Positions 36,218 through 46,431 of a stretch of DNA of 64,000 bases are shown piece after piece (the first letter of the stretch is position 1; each line of letters opens with the position of its first letter). Position numbers and translations under genes: made by a program. The DNA lies in contig CP136069.1 in the NCBI GenBank assembly GCA_032622095.1, positions 161,935,043-161,999,042 on the forward strand. The letters are read 5' to 3'. The stretch comes from Siphonodentalium dalli (Eukaryota > Mollusca > Scaphopoda > Gadilida > Siphonodentaliidae). The notes below the pieces were generated by a model that did no database searches, had not been told where the DNA came from, and was given only the letters and a program-made list of their open reading frames with translations.

Positions 36218-36820
36218 GAATGCCAAAGGGCAGTACGTATATATGCATATGCAAAATACCTGCATTATACATGTATACACGCTCATGTATCCCTAGTCCG
36301 CGTGACTGACTGTCTGTTTGGACCCGTTGTATTCTTACAATATGGGCATTCGATTGCGGGGGAGGTGCAGGGGCCAATTTTTAATGGGAATTTTAATGCA
36401 TATCTCTAAGGAAAAAGTTATGTATGGAGCAGTTGTCCGGCAACCAATGCAGCTATATCATTGAACAGTTATACATTGGTTATGCGCAAGATAATTATAT
36501 ATATACGCAAGTCACACCCATAAATATGTGCAACTCTGTAACTTTTGCTCCGGAGATGCTCCATTCAAAATTGCCCACTTTATGTATAGCCTCCAACTTA
36601 AGCGACATCTCAACCGACACGTGGGGATGAAGCAACACACACATAACGTATGGTAACCATTCTGGTGTCTTTCGTCATGATAAAAACATGTTATTGCATC
36701 TCAACAAAATTTGATCCAATATGCAACCGATCTTATTTCTGAAACATGGTCCAGCCAAAGGCGGGAGACACACCAGGGATGTCGATCAAAAGACAAGTCA
36801 ATTCCCGTGACAAACATAAC
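36218..36820. other. No recognisable feature
   Basis: I see no convincing gene or repeat. This is sequence 3' of the neuropeptide-like gene on the minus strand. Confidence 0.4.
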
Positions 36821-36884
36821 TTAAAGTCGAATAATACCGAAATACACTGAATGTTTGAGTGGTTTAAAGCTATATTTCCGCGAA

Positions 36885-36890
36885 TTTATT
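36885..36890 (-). terminator. AATAAA polyadenylation signal of the neuropeptide-like gene
   Basis: The plus-strand TTTATT at 36,885-36,890 reads AATAAA on the minus strand, about 115 nt after the stop codon. The context is CTGTAATAAATTCG. Confidence 0.5.
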
Positions 36891-37004
36891 ACAGAAATTT
36901 GTGTCTCGGTCGATGGATCGAACGCGCATGTGAATGGACCATGCTTGCTGTATCGGAATCCTGCTCTCAGTTTCCTGTTTATGCCAGTTGGCACTTTTGA
37001 GTTC

Positions 37005-37397
37005 TCATTTTCCATAACGGAAGAGTTTGGTTGCGGTTTGTCCGCTACTCGTTTGGGCGGACTGCTCTGGTCGTCGCATGGATGCTGGCGCGAATCCCAA
37101 CGGATTGAAGAAAGATCTGCGCATGTCTCTTGGGTAGCTCCTTTTCTCCGGGGAAAATGTGTTTTGTTTCAGAACTTTCTCGATGAGCGACTCCAGGGAT
37201 GATTGCTTTGACAGTCGTTCGAATTGCGTTAGGAGTTCTTTTTCCTTGAGTCGATCGATGACGTCATTCAGCTCATTGGATGTGCTTCTGCGTTCGATGC
37301 TGGATGGTCGGCTCTGTTCAGCTGCACATAATGCACCAGAGGTCAATAGAACGCACATGATGCACACAACAAGTGATGATTTCAGAGCATTCGACAT
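37005..37397 (-). CDS. Putative amidated neuropeptide precursor, 130 aa (family not recognised)
   Basis: Residues 1-25 form a signal peptide: basic MSNALK, hydrophobic core SLVVCIMCVLLTSGALC, cleavage likely after Ala25 or Ala26. Dibasic convertase sites follow at Arg36-Arg37, Lys85-Arg86, Arg93-Arg94 and Arg108-Arg109. The last residues, TKLFRYGK, end directly at the TGA, so Gly129 is a predicted amide donor after Lys removal. Predicted products are a 47-residue helical, charged spacer (38-84), SYPRDM (87-92), SFFNPLGFAPASM (95-107) and an LFRY-amide peptide (110-128). The only two mature-region candidates for cysteine bonds are absent: all Cys residues lie in the signal peptide. The start is chosen because a splice acceptor precedes this ATG by 8 nt and the hydrophobic core follows at once. 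The -FRY-amide end recalls RYamide/NPY-type peptides, but the layout is not theirs. I infer a secreted peptide hormone; the family is unknown. Confidence 0.65.
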   Translation of the reverse strand: MSNALKSSLVVCIMCVLLTSGALCAAEQSRPSSIERRSTSNELNDVIDRLKEKELLTQFERLSKQSSLESLIEKVLKQNTFSPEKRSYPRDMRRSFFNPLGFAPASMRRPEQSAQTSSGQTATKLFRYGK

Positions 37398-37405
37398 CCG
37401 GGAAC

Positions 37406-37430
37406 CTGCAAATAAATTTTGAAAGTTAGA
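37406..37430 (-). other. Branch point and 3' splice acceptor before the precursor ATG
   Basis: On the minus strand the sequence reads CTAAC (complement of 37,425-37,429), then a T-rich tract, then TTTGCAG ending at 37,406. The exon starts at 37,405 with GTTCCCGG directly before the ATG. A consensus CTAAC about 20 nt from CAG is a strong acceptor and implies an upstream non-coding exon at higher coordinates, which I could not locate. Confidence 0.65.
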
Positions 37431-37991
37431 GCACTCAAGTTTGGCCTATGCACATTGACTCCAGAGCACGCACGTGTAAACGACTACATGTTTTGAACAC
37501 CACAGTGACGATTGTCTCAGTCATTGATTTGCTTTTTGACATTCAACACTATCACGGTCTTTTAAATGTCCGGGTTTATTAGACAGTCCACTTCTCTGCA
37601 GACCGCAGGCACGTGAGAATCCCCCACCACCCATAGATACAAAAGATCTATGGGTAACTTTTGTTTCCATGGGTGGAGGGATTTTCCCATGTGACTTTGT
37701 AACTGACAGTTTCTAGTCACTATATCACTTTCACCCATTTGTCAGGAACAACTTTTCACAGCCACAGCTACAGTAATATCTTGTACCTTCGTATGGGTGC
37801 TCGTCAATCGACATTACCACAGATACCTGGTGATGAACTCATACGAATAATTTGTTATTCTTCTATACTCATAAAATGTGTGCGGTTATAAATGGTATGA
37901 TAGAATCTACACGATGAAAAGGTCGCAGAAAAATCCAGAATAGTATATAAATAATGTAACTATTTTCTACCCCGCACAATGATAATATTCT
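37431..37991. other. Probable intron sequence with a small hairpin
   Basis: If the acceptor is used, this is intron of the peptide gene. A hairpin at about 37,610-37,695 has arms CACGTGAGAATCCCCCACCA and TGGGTGGAGGGATTTTCCCA, with ACCCATAG/CTATGGGT inside, so it is a minimal MITE-like palindrome. Confidence 0.5.
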
Positions 37992-38260
37992 TTAACCCTT
38001 CCATAACTCGAGCTTCCTGAAATTTTGCGAAAACGCTGGGCAAATTTTAATGCATTCTCTTTTATATGCGATTCTCCCATAGGGAGCCTCGCATGTATGA
38101 GATAATACATTGGCCTAAAAATATTTACATTGGCACTGTAAGCCAATGCATTCTCTTATATATGATAGGCTCCCCATGGGAGACTCGCATATATAAGATA
38201 ATGCACTGGCACAGGACCTTTAATGCTGCAATAGCACAGCTCCCGCCATGAAAGGTTTAA
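37992..38260. mobile_element. TTAA-flanked palindromic MITE, copy B
   Basis: It starts TTAACCCTTCCATAACTCGA and ends CTCCCGCCATGAAAGGTTTAA-like sequence, with TTAA at 38,257-38,260. Its internal order is inverted relative to copy A: the 'CCTTTAATGCTGC' arm is on the right. Two TATATATG/CATATATA palindromes are present. Confidence 0.7.
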
Positions 38261-38626
38261 ATGTTCATGTAGACTGTGGAAATCATTGTAGGCAAAATAT
38301 CCAAAATTAAAGGGGTTTATACTGGTTTATATACTGGTTTATACTGGTCAAGACGGAACTCTATGAAATTAGTTGCTATGCGTGTAAAACCTGGGTGTAA
38401 ACATATTGTTAGCAGGTTGGGGTGATGGTTACACAGACTTGCCAAATGCGGGGGAAAAAACGGCATACCTAACTGCACATCACCTCGACCAAGTCAGTTT
38501 TCCAGCTGTTTTAAAAATGTTCACATATAATTAAGACAAATGCTTTTTACTTGTTACCATACTTGATTAAAATAATACCTGAAATAAAATAATAAGGAAC
38601 GCTTTTTATTATTTCTGGTGGTATTG
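38261..38626. other. No recognisable gene
   Basis: Only a short local repeat, GGTTTATACTGG, occurs at about 38,315-38,350. Confidence 0.4.
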
Positions 38627-40050
38627 TATAACTTGATTAGGACCGTATAACGTTCGTATAGAGCAGGGTTCGAGCTGTCAAAGGCCAAATTGGCTAATTT
38701 TGTTCGGAAGTGGCAAACAAAAACAATTCATATTGCCAAGTTTTTTTACCCCCAAAATCGGAAATCGAATTCAAAAATCCAAATTTATTTTATAACGGGA
38801 GTGACATGGGAATCCAATGTTTAGTATGATCATCTGCTAGTTGATTAGGTCATACAGCTTAATTGGTAACACACTGCACTAATGGCAGTATACAATCAAA
38901 CAATCAAACCAAATAGAATAAAGCAGTAATGAGGATTAACACTAATGAGCCTGTGTCTATCATAAGGTTGAATGGTAGATGCTGGGTAGTGGTTTATTGT
39001 CAAGTAACAATATTGTAATTAAAGAAGTATAGACACGGGTATTTGAAGGTATGGACATAATTATATAGAATGTTAGTTGTTAAATAAAACAAAGATATGT
39101 ATTAATTGTGAGACCAGAACATGAGGATTTAATTTGGCCAAAGTTTTTTTTTAATTTGGTAAAAAAAAAATCAAAATTGGCCAAAAATTTGGCCAAACGA
39201 TTTTTCGGCCAAGCGTGAACACTGTATAAAGTATAGTTAACGACTTATTATGGTTCCTGAAACAGGACTGCGTGGTGTGTAACAAAATTGAGCTTATATT
39301 CGGGCTTCAAACAAAAAGCGAAAGACTAGACTGCGGCAATTATTCTACGACTATAGAGCTTCAATGTTGAGCAATTTGAGGCTAGTGGAAATGTTTTCGC
39401 AAGCAACATAACCGTTAAATAGCAAAAGCGGGTGGCCATTATTCTCAACAAGATGCATGGACTGTTCAAGGTATATCAATGCTCCTCCAACAAATTTATT
39501 ATATGATAGTATTAAAAGCCCCAACAGTACTTTTTATGTATTATGTTGTGGTGGGAGGTATTTGTTAATTATGTCTAACATTATACTGATATACCAAAGC
39601 ATTGGACGTTTGGTGTATTTTGATTGCATTTAATGGGTAAGTAGTTTATCTCAAAATTATGAGATGAGTTTAAGGACACTATCCCATTTTATTCCGTGCC
39701 TTATCTCAAGTGAAGCTTTATTTTTCTTGCATAATTATTCTAAATTGATTGACTTGATTAGGACTGTATAACGTCCATATAATGTAGTTAACGACTTATT
39801 GTGTTTCCCGAAACAGGATTGCATGGGGTTTTAACACAACCGAGCATACATAGATTCAGGCTTCAAACAACCAAATAAAGACAAGAATGCGGCAATTATT
39901 CTACGACTATAGAGCTTCAATGTTGAGCAATTTGAGTGAACAAAAATCAGCGGAGACTAGTAGAAATGTTTCCCCAAGCAACAAAACCGTTTAATAGCAA
40001 ACACTACTGCCGGTGGGTGGCCATTATTCTCAACAAGATCAATATGGACT
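38627..40050 (+). repeat. Duplicated ~300-bp segment, first copy split by a transposon
   Basis: Two copies share CTTGATTAGGAC.GTATAACG, TTAACGACTTATT and GCGGCAATTATTCTACGACT. The first runs 38,627-38,663 plus 39,225-39,470. The second is at about 39,757-40,045. Divergence of several percent implies an old duplication. Confidence 0.75.
38664..39224. mobile_element. 561-bp hAT-like non-autonomous element
   Basis: The ends are CAGGGTTCGAGCT and, inverted, CAGTGTTCACGCTTGGCC. A CAGxGTTC terminus is typical of hAT elements. Flanking 8-mers GTATAGAG and TATAAAGT resemble each other but have diverged. The second copy of the host segment at about 39,777-39,790 shows the empty site. No ORF is present. 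AATTTGGCCAAA-type words repeat in the interior. Confidence 0.65.
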
Positions 40051-40997
40051 GCCATCCTGAAAATTAAGATAGAGAATGAGGGAATCGAGTTTTTAAGTGC
40101 ATGATTGTCTGTGGATTATTTCGGTGAATTAACCCGATATCTGAAAAGGAACATTCGTGTTTAATTGTGAACAAAGCACACACTCGATAATTGTAATTAC
40201 CATGCCGCCTTCAATCGACTTTTATTTTTCGACCCACGTGCACGCACGGACCAGGACGGGGGAATAAAAAGGGAGGGACATGGAGATTGTGTGGATGAAT
40301 ACGAGTACTAGGTCACCATTGAAACATACTTTTTTTTATGGTTTATGCCAATATGGCAAAATGGATGTCGGGTATAATAACGAGACCCTATATATAAAAG
40401 CCCAGCTGGGCGATTTTGAAAAAAATAGTATAAAACTATAATAAAAGCCCAGCTGGGCGGTATTAGTGTAAACTCCAAGTTAAAGAATATTTTGGACGCA
40501 ATACTGATTGGTTATATATATACTTTTGGACAACTAATATATATATTTCTTTGCGAATATCCCGAAAACATCAGAAAGCTTTCGGAGCTAAATTAAATAT
40601 TGCAGACCTAAGCATCGACTGATGACCGAAGTAAATTTTCGCTAATTTTCACTCAGTTTTCGCTCATGTTTGGCTATTTTCTTATTCTATACTTCAATAC
40701 AAGAATGTTTACATGTTGTAACGCAACTATATAGTGACCATTTTTGTTAATACATAAAGGGTTTTTCGAAGTACATCTTTTAAAACGAGTTTTGAGACGA
40801 TATCTTAAAACAGGGCGCACAACGCCACACCGGCCTCTTGCCCTGACAGGCGAACAGCGATATGAACAGTCGACCGATCACCGAAAGGCGAACTCTCGGC
40901 TGTCTATACAAGTAAAAAAATAATAGATTTCGTCTCCCAGAACATTGGATCGTTTTCAAACAAATTTGCTTGAGGTGACTCGAGGTAATCGTGTTTC
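40051..40997. other. Unassigned; short duplication
   Basis: AAAAGCCCAGCTGGGCG occurs twice (about 40,396 and 40,443); the CAGCTG core is palindromic. No gene is visible. Confidence 0.4.
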
Positions 40998-41259
40998 TTA
41001 AACCTTTAATGACGGGAGCTGCGTTGGTGCAGCTTTAAAGATCACGTGCCAGTGCCCTCTCTTACGTATGCGAGTCTCCCATAGGGAGCCTCGCATATAT
41101 AAGAGAAGTCACTGGCTTACAAGGTGAAGATAAATATTGATATGCCAATGCATTATCTTATATATGAGAGGCGCCCTTTGGGCGACTCGCATATATAAGA
41201 TAATGCTTGGCACAGGGTTTTCGCAAAATTTGAGGAAGCTCCGGTCATGAAAGGGTTAA
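40998..41259. mobile_element. TTAA-flanked palindromic MITE, copy C
   Basis: This is the clearest copy. TTAA lies at both ends (40,998-41,001 and 41,256-41,259), with TTAAACCTTTAATGACGGGA left and CTCCGGTCATGAAAGGGTTAA-like right. Two internal palindromes follow (GCGAGTCTCCCATAGGGAGC, and GAGGCGCCCTTTGGGCGAC). Confidence 0.8.
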
Positions 41260-41348
41260 GAATATTTACTTTTTCGAAAAGCTTTTCCTTTTTAGACTAT
41301 ATATTTAAGAAATTATACATAGTGTGTTTTATTGAAGGGCATAGTGTA

Positions 41349-41423
41349 TGAGAGACTCGCATATATGCATGAATGCATTGTTTTCGCGAAATTTCATAAA
41401 GCTCCAGTCATGGAAGGGTTGAT
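41349..41423. mobile_element. Partial TTAA-type MITE, copy D
   Basis: Only the right portion remains: GAGAGACTCGCATATATGC, TTTTCGCGAAATTTCATAAA and GCTCCAGTCATGGAAGGGTT. Confidence 0.6.
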
Positions 41424-41607
41424 TAAGAAGCATCATCTGCAATGGTTTTCACTAAATAAATGTTGAAACTTAATAGCTTGTTCTGCAAGTTTATTCTTAG
41501 AATAATGTGCAACTGACATTGAATAAATGATGAAAAATCTTATTCTTTTGAAAGCCGATATTTGTCCATCAAAACCTCATATTAATGCGCTTATGGGTCC
41601 AACCTAA

Positions 41608-42336
41608 TTATACCCACCGCAACGAAGTTGTTGGGGGGGGGGTATACTGGAATCAGCTTGTCCGTCCGTCCGTCCGTCCGTCCGTCCGTCCGCACTAACC
41701 AGAGAGTACTTGTGGGGTGCGATGAATTTAACATGAATTTAAAAATACGCTCTTTAAAAAATCGTCAGTTGTGGGTTGCACCCCACAATTTACTCAAACA
41801 AAAGATCGCACCCCACAAGTAGTCATGGGTATGTGCAGTCACCCCACAAGTATACTTTGGCCAGTACGTCGTCCGTCCGCCCGTGGACACAAATTTGTCC
41901 AGAGTTTTTCTCAGTCGTTTTATGATAATTTTCCGTGAAACTTGGCACAGGCATCAACCGCCATGGGAACCTGTGCACCTGCGATTATGACGTCCGAGCT
42001 TTTATTCCTACATGTTTTGGTCAATTTTGTTTAAACTTAGCAGAGACATTTAGTACCATGGGAACCTGTGCACCTGCGTTTATGACGTCTGTCCGACATT
42101 TTTTGGTGGAGTTATATCCTTTTATCGACTTAGAACATTTTCGCAACATGCATAATTTTGTCCGAGCTTTTATTCCTACATTTTTCGGTAAATGGGTTTA
42201 AGATTAGGGTTGTGCACCTGCAATGGGAACTTTTATTTTATTATTTTAACTAAATGTTTACTGACATGTGAATCATCTTAGTATTTTAAAAACACGGGGG
42301 TATCCTTAGTCCCATTGGAACGGCCATACCTCTAGT
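41608..42336. repeat. Interspersed repeat with a (GTCC)n microsatellite
   Basis: It begins near ACCCACCGCAACGAAGTTG, a G-run, then GTATACTGGAATCAGCTTGT and about seven GTCC units (41,656-41,690). Inside, a block with CCATGGGAACCTGTGCACCT occurs twice (about 41,961 and 42,056). It ends near CCATTGGAACGGCCATACCT. I suspect a dispersed mobile repeat. The family is not identified and the borders are approximate. Confidence 0.4.
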
Positions 42337-42364
42337 TATGTTCTGGTATACAACAAGACAGTAT

Positions 42365-42925
42365 AGTCAGGGGGGGGGTGAAAAAAAAATTCCGGCACGT
42401 ATGCCGGGGTGGGTTGGTTGTTCAAAGTCACCAACAAGCAATTTTTACCGCAACTAAACAAACATTTCCTGCTTGTTTTTTTTAGTGTTTTTGGCAATGA
42501 GTTTGGCTTCAAAACCACTTTGAATGAGAGAAATTATGTAATTCTAACTGGTAAACTGACTGCAGGCAGTTATCGTGTTGTATTTTGTTGCAAATTTTGA
42601 AATCCAAGATGGCCGCTGGCAGCCATGTTTTTTTTGGCCGAATGACCTCAAAATGACTCATTCCTATTTACATGTCCATGTTAACATCCATGATAAATAG
42701 TATGCACAGAAATTCATATACAGCTGTTTACAGTGAATTTCCCCCCGCAAATCTGTTTTAGTGTTAAAAGGGGGGGGGTGTCAAAAAATGGTCGAAAAAA
42801 ACTGCCGAAAACGGAAAAACAAATTGGCGGTGGGGGTGGGTGGGTACAAAAAATGATCGAAAGGGAAAAAATGCCATACGTGCCTGAAATTTTTTTCCGA
42901 CACCCTCCCCCCTGGTATATATGGT
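42365..42925. mobile_element. Inverted-repeat element with G-rich ends
   Basis: The left end (about 42,365-42,410) reads G-run, GTGAAAAAAAAATTCCGGCA, CGTATG. The right end (about 42,868-42,925) is its inverse: CATACGTGCCTGAAATTTTT then CACCCTCCCCCC. No ORF is seen, and the target duplication is not clear. Confidence 0.5.
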
Positions 42926-43589
42926 ATTTTATTGTATCTTTAAAGACACCATATAACTACCAATGGAAATTATTCCAGAAAATAATTAGATCCTATCCAT
43001 GAACATATGAATCAACACATCATCGTGTAAATAGGTTCATATTGGACCTAAATTTTCACATATGATCATATTGTAGGTATCACATTCCTTCGAGTACTTT
43101 ATCAGTAAATTGAGCTAAATTTCTCAGAACTGTTTCATCTCCAGGTTAGAAAAACTTTCACTGTTGTGACAACTTCCGCTATGAATGGCAGTTGTCGTTG
43201 TCGGGCACAGCGTGTATCTATGTTACAGACCATCACCTCATAATATTTTAATGGTGTACCTGTCACGTACGTCAGTGGGAGTTAGACGTCGTAGACGAAT
43301 AATTATACAATTAACGAGGCACGTGACATGATTTGACATAGGTGAATAATTGAACATTAAAAATGAATGGGAAGAAAAGGATCCAGTTCAGTCGACATCC
43401 GCGAAAGCATATTAAAGTATTAACTGCATGTTGCGAAACGTGGTCGGGGGTAGTTTGAACAGGTTTATTGGAACGTTTAAGTAAATTCCCATGTATACAA
43501 AACAATATTAGACATGACAGGCTCGAGCTAGTGCGTTGGTGATGGATTATAGCAATCACAATGGTGCTTATACCTAAGGCAGGTGAATG
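42926..43589. other. No recognisable feature
   Basis: No gene or known repeat is visible. Confidence 0.4.
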
Positions 43590-44990
43590 ACGTCATATAT
43601 TATTTTCTATATCCATCAGTGATTTTTCAAGATCGCGGGTATTGATTTTGGAGAAATTGTCACGCGACTTCCGGTTAGCAACCGTGTGGAGATTGCAAAA
43701 AAGCTTTAATATAGGGATAACTGCTCATCAATGATGCTTTAATATAGGGATAACTACTCATCAATGATGCTTTAATATAGGGATAACTACTCATCAATGA
43801 TGCTTTAATATAGGGATAACTACTCATCAATGATGCTTTAATATAGGGATAACTACTCATCAATGATGCGTTAATATAGGGATAACTACTCATCAATGAT
43901 GCTTTAATATAGGGATAACTACTCATCAATGATGCTTTAATATAGGGATAACTACTCATCAATGATGCTTTAATATAGGGATAACTACTCATCAATGATG
44001 CGTTAATATAGGGATAACTACTCATCAATGATGCTTTAATATAGGGATAACTACTCATCAATGATGCTTTAATATAGGGATAACTACTCATCAATGATGC
44101 TTTAATATAGGGATAACTACTCATCAATGATGCTTTAATATAGGGATAACTACTCATCAATGATGCTTTAATATAGGGATAACTACTCATCAATGATGCT
44201 TTAATATAGGGATAACTACTCATCAATGATGCTTTAATATAGGGATAACTACTCATCAATGATGCTTTAATATAGGGATAACTACTCATCAATGATGCGT
44301 TAATATAGGGATAACTACTCATCAATGATGCGTTAATATAGGGATAACTACTCATCAATGATGCGTTAATATAGGGATAACTACTCATCAATGATGCTTT
44401 AATATAGGGATAACTACTCATCAATGATGCTTTAATATAGGGATAACTACTCATCAACGATGCGTTAATATAGGGATAACTACTCATCAATGATGCGTTA
44501 ATATAGGGATAACTACTCATCAATGATGCTTTAATATAGGGATAACTACTCATCAATGATGCGTTAATATAGGGATAACTACTCATCAATGATGCTTTAA
44601 TATAGGGATAACTACTCATCAATGATGCGTTAATATAGGGATAACTACTCATCAATGATGCTTTAATATAGGGATAACTACTCATCAACGATGCGTTAAT
44701 ATAGGGATAACTACTCATCAATGATGCGTTAATATAGGGATAACTACTCATCAATGATGCTTTAATATAGGGATAACTACTCATCAATGCGCGGAATTGG
44801 AAATGAAGCATCGCGATAAAAATGAAAGTAACTACTTCACAACTTACGAAGAATTCACATGTGATTTAAGTCTATTAATTTCATTTAGACCAATTTCGCT
44901 GGTCAGCTTAATGAAAACGAAAAACGAAGAAGTCATGACGATAATCCAGACAAGATTTTACAATCCACGACACGTCTTGTAAATTTGGCA
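43590..44990. repeat. Interspersed repeat (copy 1) containing a 33-bp minisatellite
   Basis: The flanks (43,590-43,690 and 44,812-44,990) resemble 50,310-50,700: both have ATGACGTCAT..., CACG[CT]GACTTCCG, TAATT..TTTCATTT..ACCATTTTCG-type and AATCCAGACA words. The second copy lacks the array, so the minisatellite arose inside this copy. Confidence 0.55.
43703..44788. repeat. 33-bp minisatellite, about 33 units
   Basis: The unit begins GCTTTAATATAGGGATAACT, then ACTCATCAATGAT. Two variants, GCTTTAA and GCGTTAA, alternate irregularly, and two units have CAACGAT. On the minus strand the 11-codon period gives one uninterrupted 378-codon frame (MSSYPYIKASL or MSSYPYINASL repeated, 44,811-43,675) with an ATG and a stop outside the array. 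Period divisible by three explains this, so I do not call it a gene. Confidence 0.95.
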
Positions 44991-45420
44991 TGTCGTCTCG
45001 GTCGTGACCACTGCCTGATGCTACCCCTACCTTTGGTAGAACATGTTGCAACTGACTTTTACTGAAATGTATATAGACAATAGTTAACTGTTGTGATTAG
45101 CGTACGATTTTTCTCATCGAGTGAGACGCGGAAGAATATTTTTACGAGGCGCTAGCGGAGTGAAAATAATCTTCTTATCTCACAAGAAATTGGATAAAAC
45201 AGGCCGATTTTCAAACGATTAAGGCCGATTTTCATACCAGTTTACATGTATATTCAGTTTATTAGGACAGATGAAATGAGGCAATGTCGACGTGCTGGGT
45301 GGCTGTTTGCTTAAGATATATAGCACCGTTTGTGTTCAGGTAGTGCTTAATTCAAAAGTCACAAAGTTGTTAGGACAGAAAACCCACGAAGATCTGGTTA
45401 GTTCTACATAGAACCCAATA
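44991..45420. other. No recognisable feature
   Basis: No gene or repeat is recognised. Confidence 0.4.
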
Positions 45421-45881
45421 TGTGACCCGCCATATCAAATCCAGTCGGAAGTCGGGATTTTTTTTACCCTGTGCCAATGCACTCTCTTATATATGCGAGT
45501 CGACCATAGGTCGCGTCGCATATATAAGAGAATGCATTGGCCTAACAATTTTTTACAATTTTAATAATTTGTTCTTGTATTCTTTAACAATTTTATAATT
45601 TCACCCATACAGAGCCCCAGACAAACATGAGCAGACGACACTCTTCTATGTGCTTCTATATATGTGTGGGGCTCCCTGCAGGGTAATGGGATGTTTTTTT
45701 AATTTATGTCCTAAAAATTGTAAGAAACATTTATTTAAAAAACATGATAAAAAATTGTTAAGCCAATGCATTCTCTTATATATGCGAGGCGACCTATGGT
45801 CGACTCGCATATATAAGAGAATGCATTGGCACAGGGTAAAGAAATCCCGACTTCCGACTGGATTTGACATGGCGGGTCACA
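45421..45881. mobile_element. 461-bp TA-flanked MITE with long TIRs
   Basis: The left end is TGTGACCCGCCATATCAAAT and the right end ATTTGACATGGCGGGTCACA. The TIRs continue inward through AGTCGGAAGTCGGGATTT, CCCTGTGCCAATGCA and the TATATATGCGAG palindromes, about 115 bp. TA flanks at 45,419-45,420 and 45,882-45,883. The inner part is shared with the TTAA-type MITEs, so two families have exchanged or captured sequence. Confidence 0.8.
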
Positions 45882-46431
45882 TATCAGGAATGTTACCCAC
45901 TCGTTTGTGGACTACATCCTTCCGTTCCTGCAATTCGCTCGTTATATAAGCACTTCGTCAAACATCTCAGTTATTTCGTCAATAATCTTAACCACCTCAA
46001 TCGTTACATCGCGTGTCACGTTTTATTGCGATTTAATACCAATCGTTATCTGATCGTGAATCCCGATTTAGTATATCTTTCGCTATTCAGTCGTGTGCGT
46101 ATTGGCTGTCAAACATATCACCGGGGGGGGGGGGGGGGGGTATGCCGCTGCATGTACAGTCCTGACACATTTAACTTTTAATCATAATGATCATTAACAC
46201 TATAGCGACATTGAAGTCTTGGACAGCCTCCAACTTCGCTTTACTTCATTAAAGCCGACCTGATTCCTGATTAGGGATTCTTTAAAAACATGTTTATCAA
46301 CAAAGAGGTTGGACGCATGTGTTTCGCAATCATTTGGTAAACATCTTTAGTATCTGTGCCGTGACTGTCGTGCAACTGTTCTTGGTACGACTTGTAAGCA
46401 ATAATCTCGGACTGATGCTACATGCACGACT
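45882..46431. other. Unassigned; poly-G run
   Basis: A run of about 18 G lies at 46,122-46,140. No gene is visible. Confidence 0.4.

Noticed and set aside
36855-37202. 115-codon plus-strand ORF opposite the peptide precursor
   Set aside because: It is a shadow of the minus-strand gene; it has no signal, domain or splice context of its own.
43703-44788. TAGGGATAAC in every unit matches the first 10 bases of the I-SceI recognition site
   Set aside because: The remaining eight bases differ (TACTCATC rather than the homing site), so there is no functional link; coincidence.
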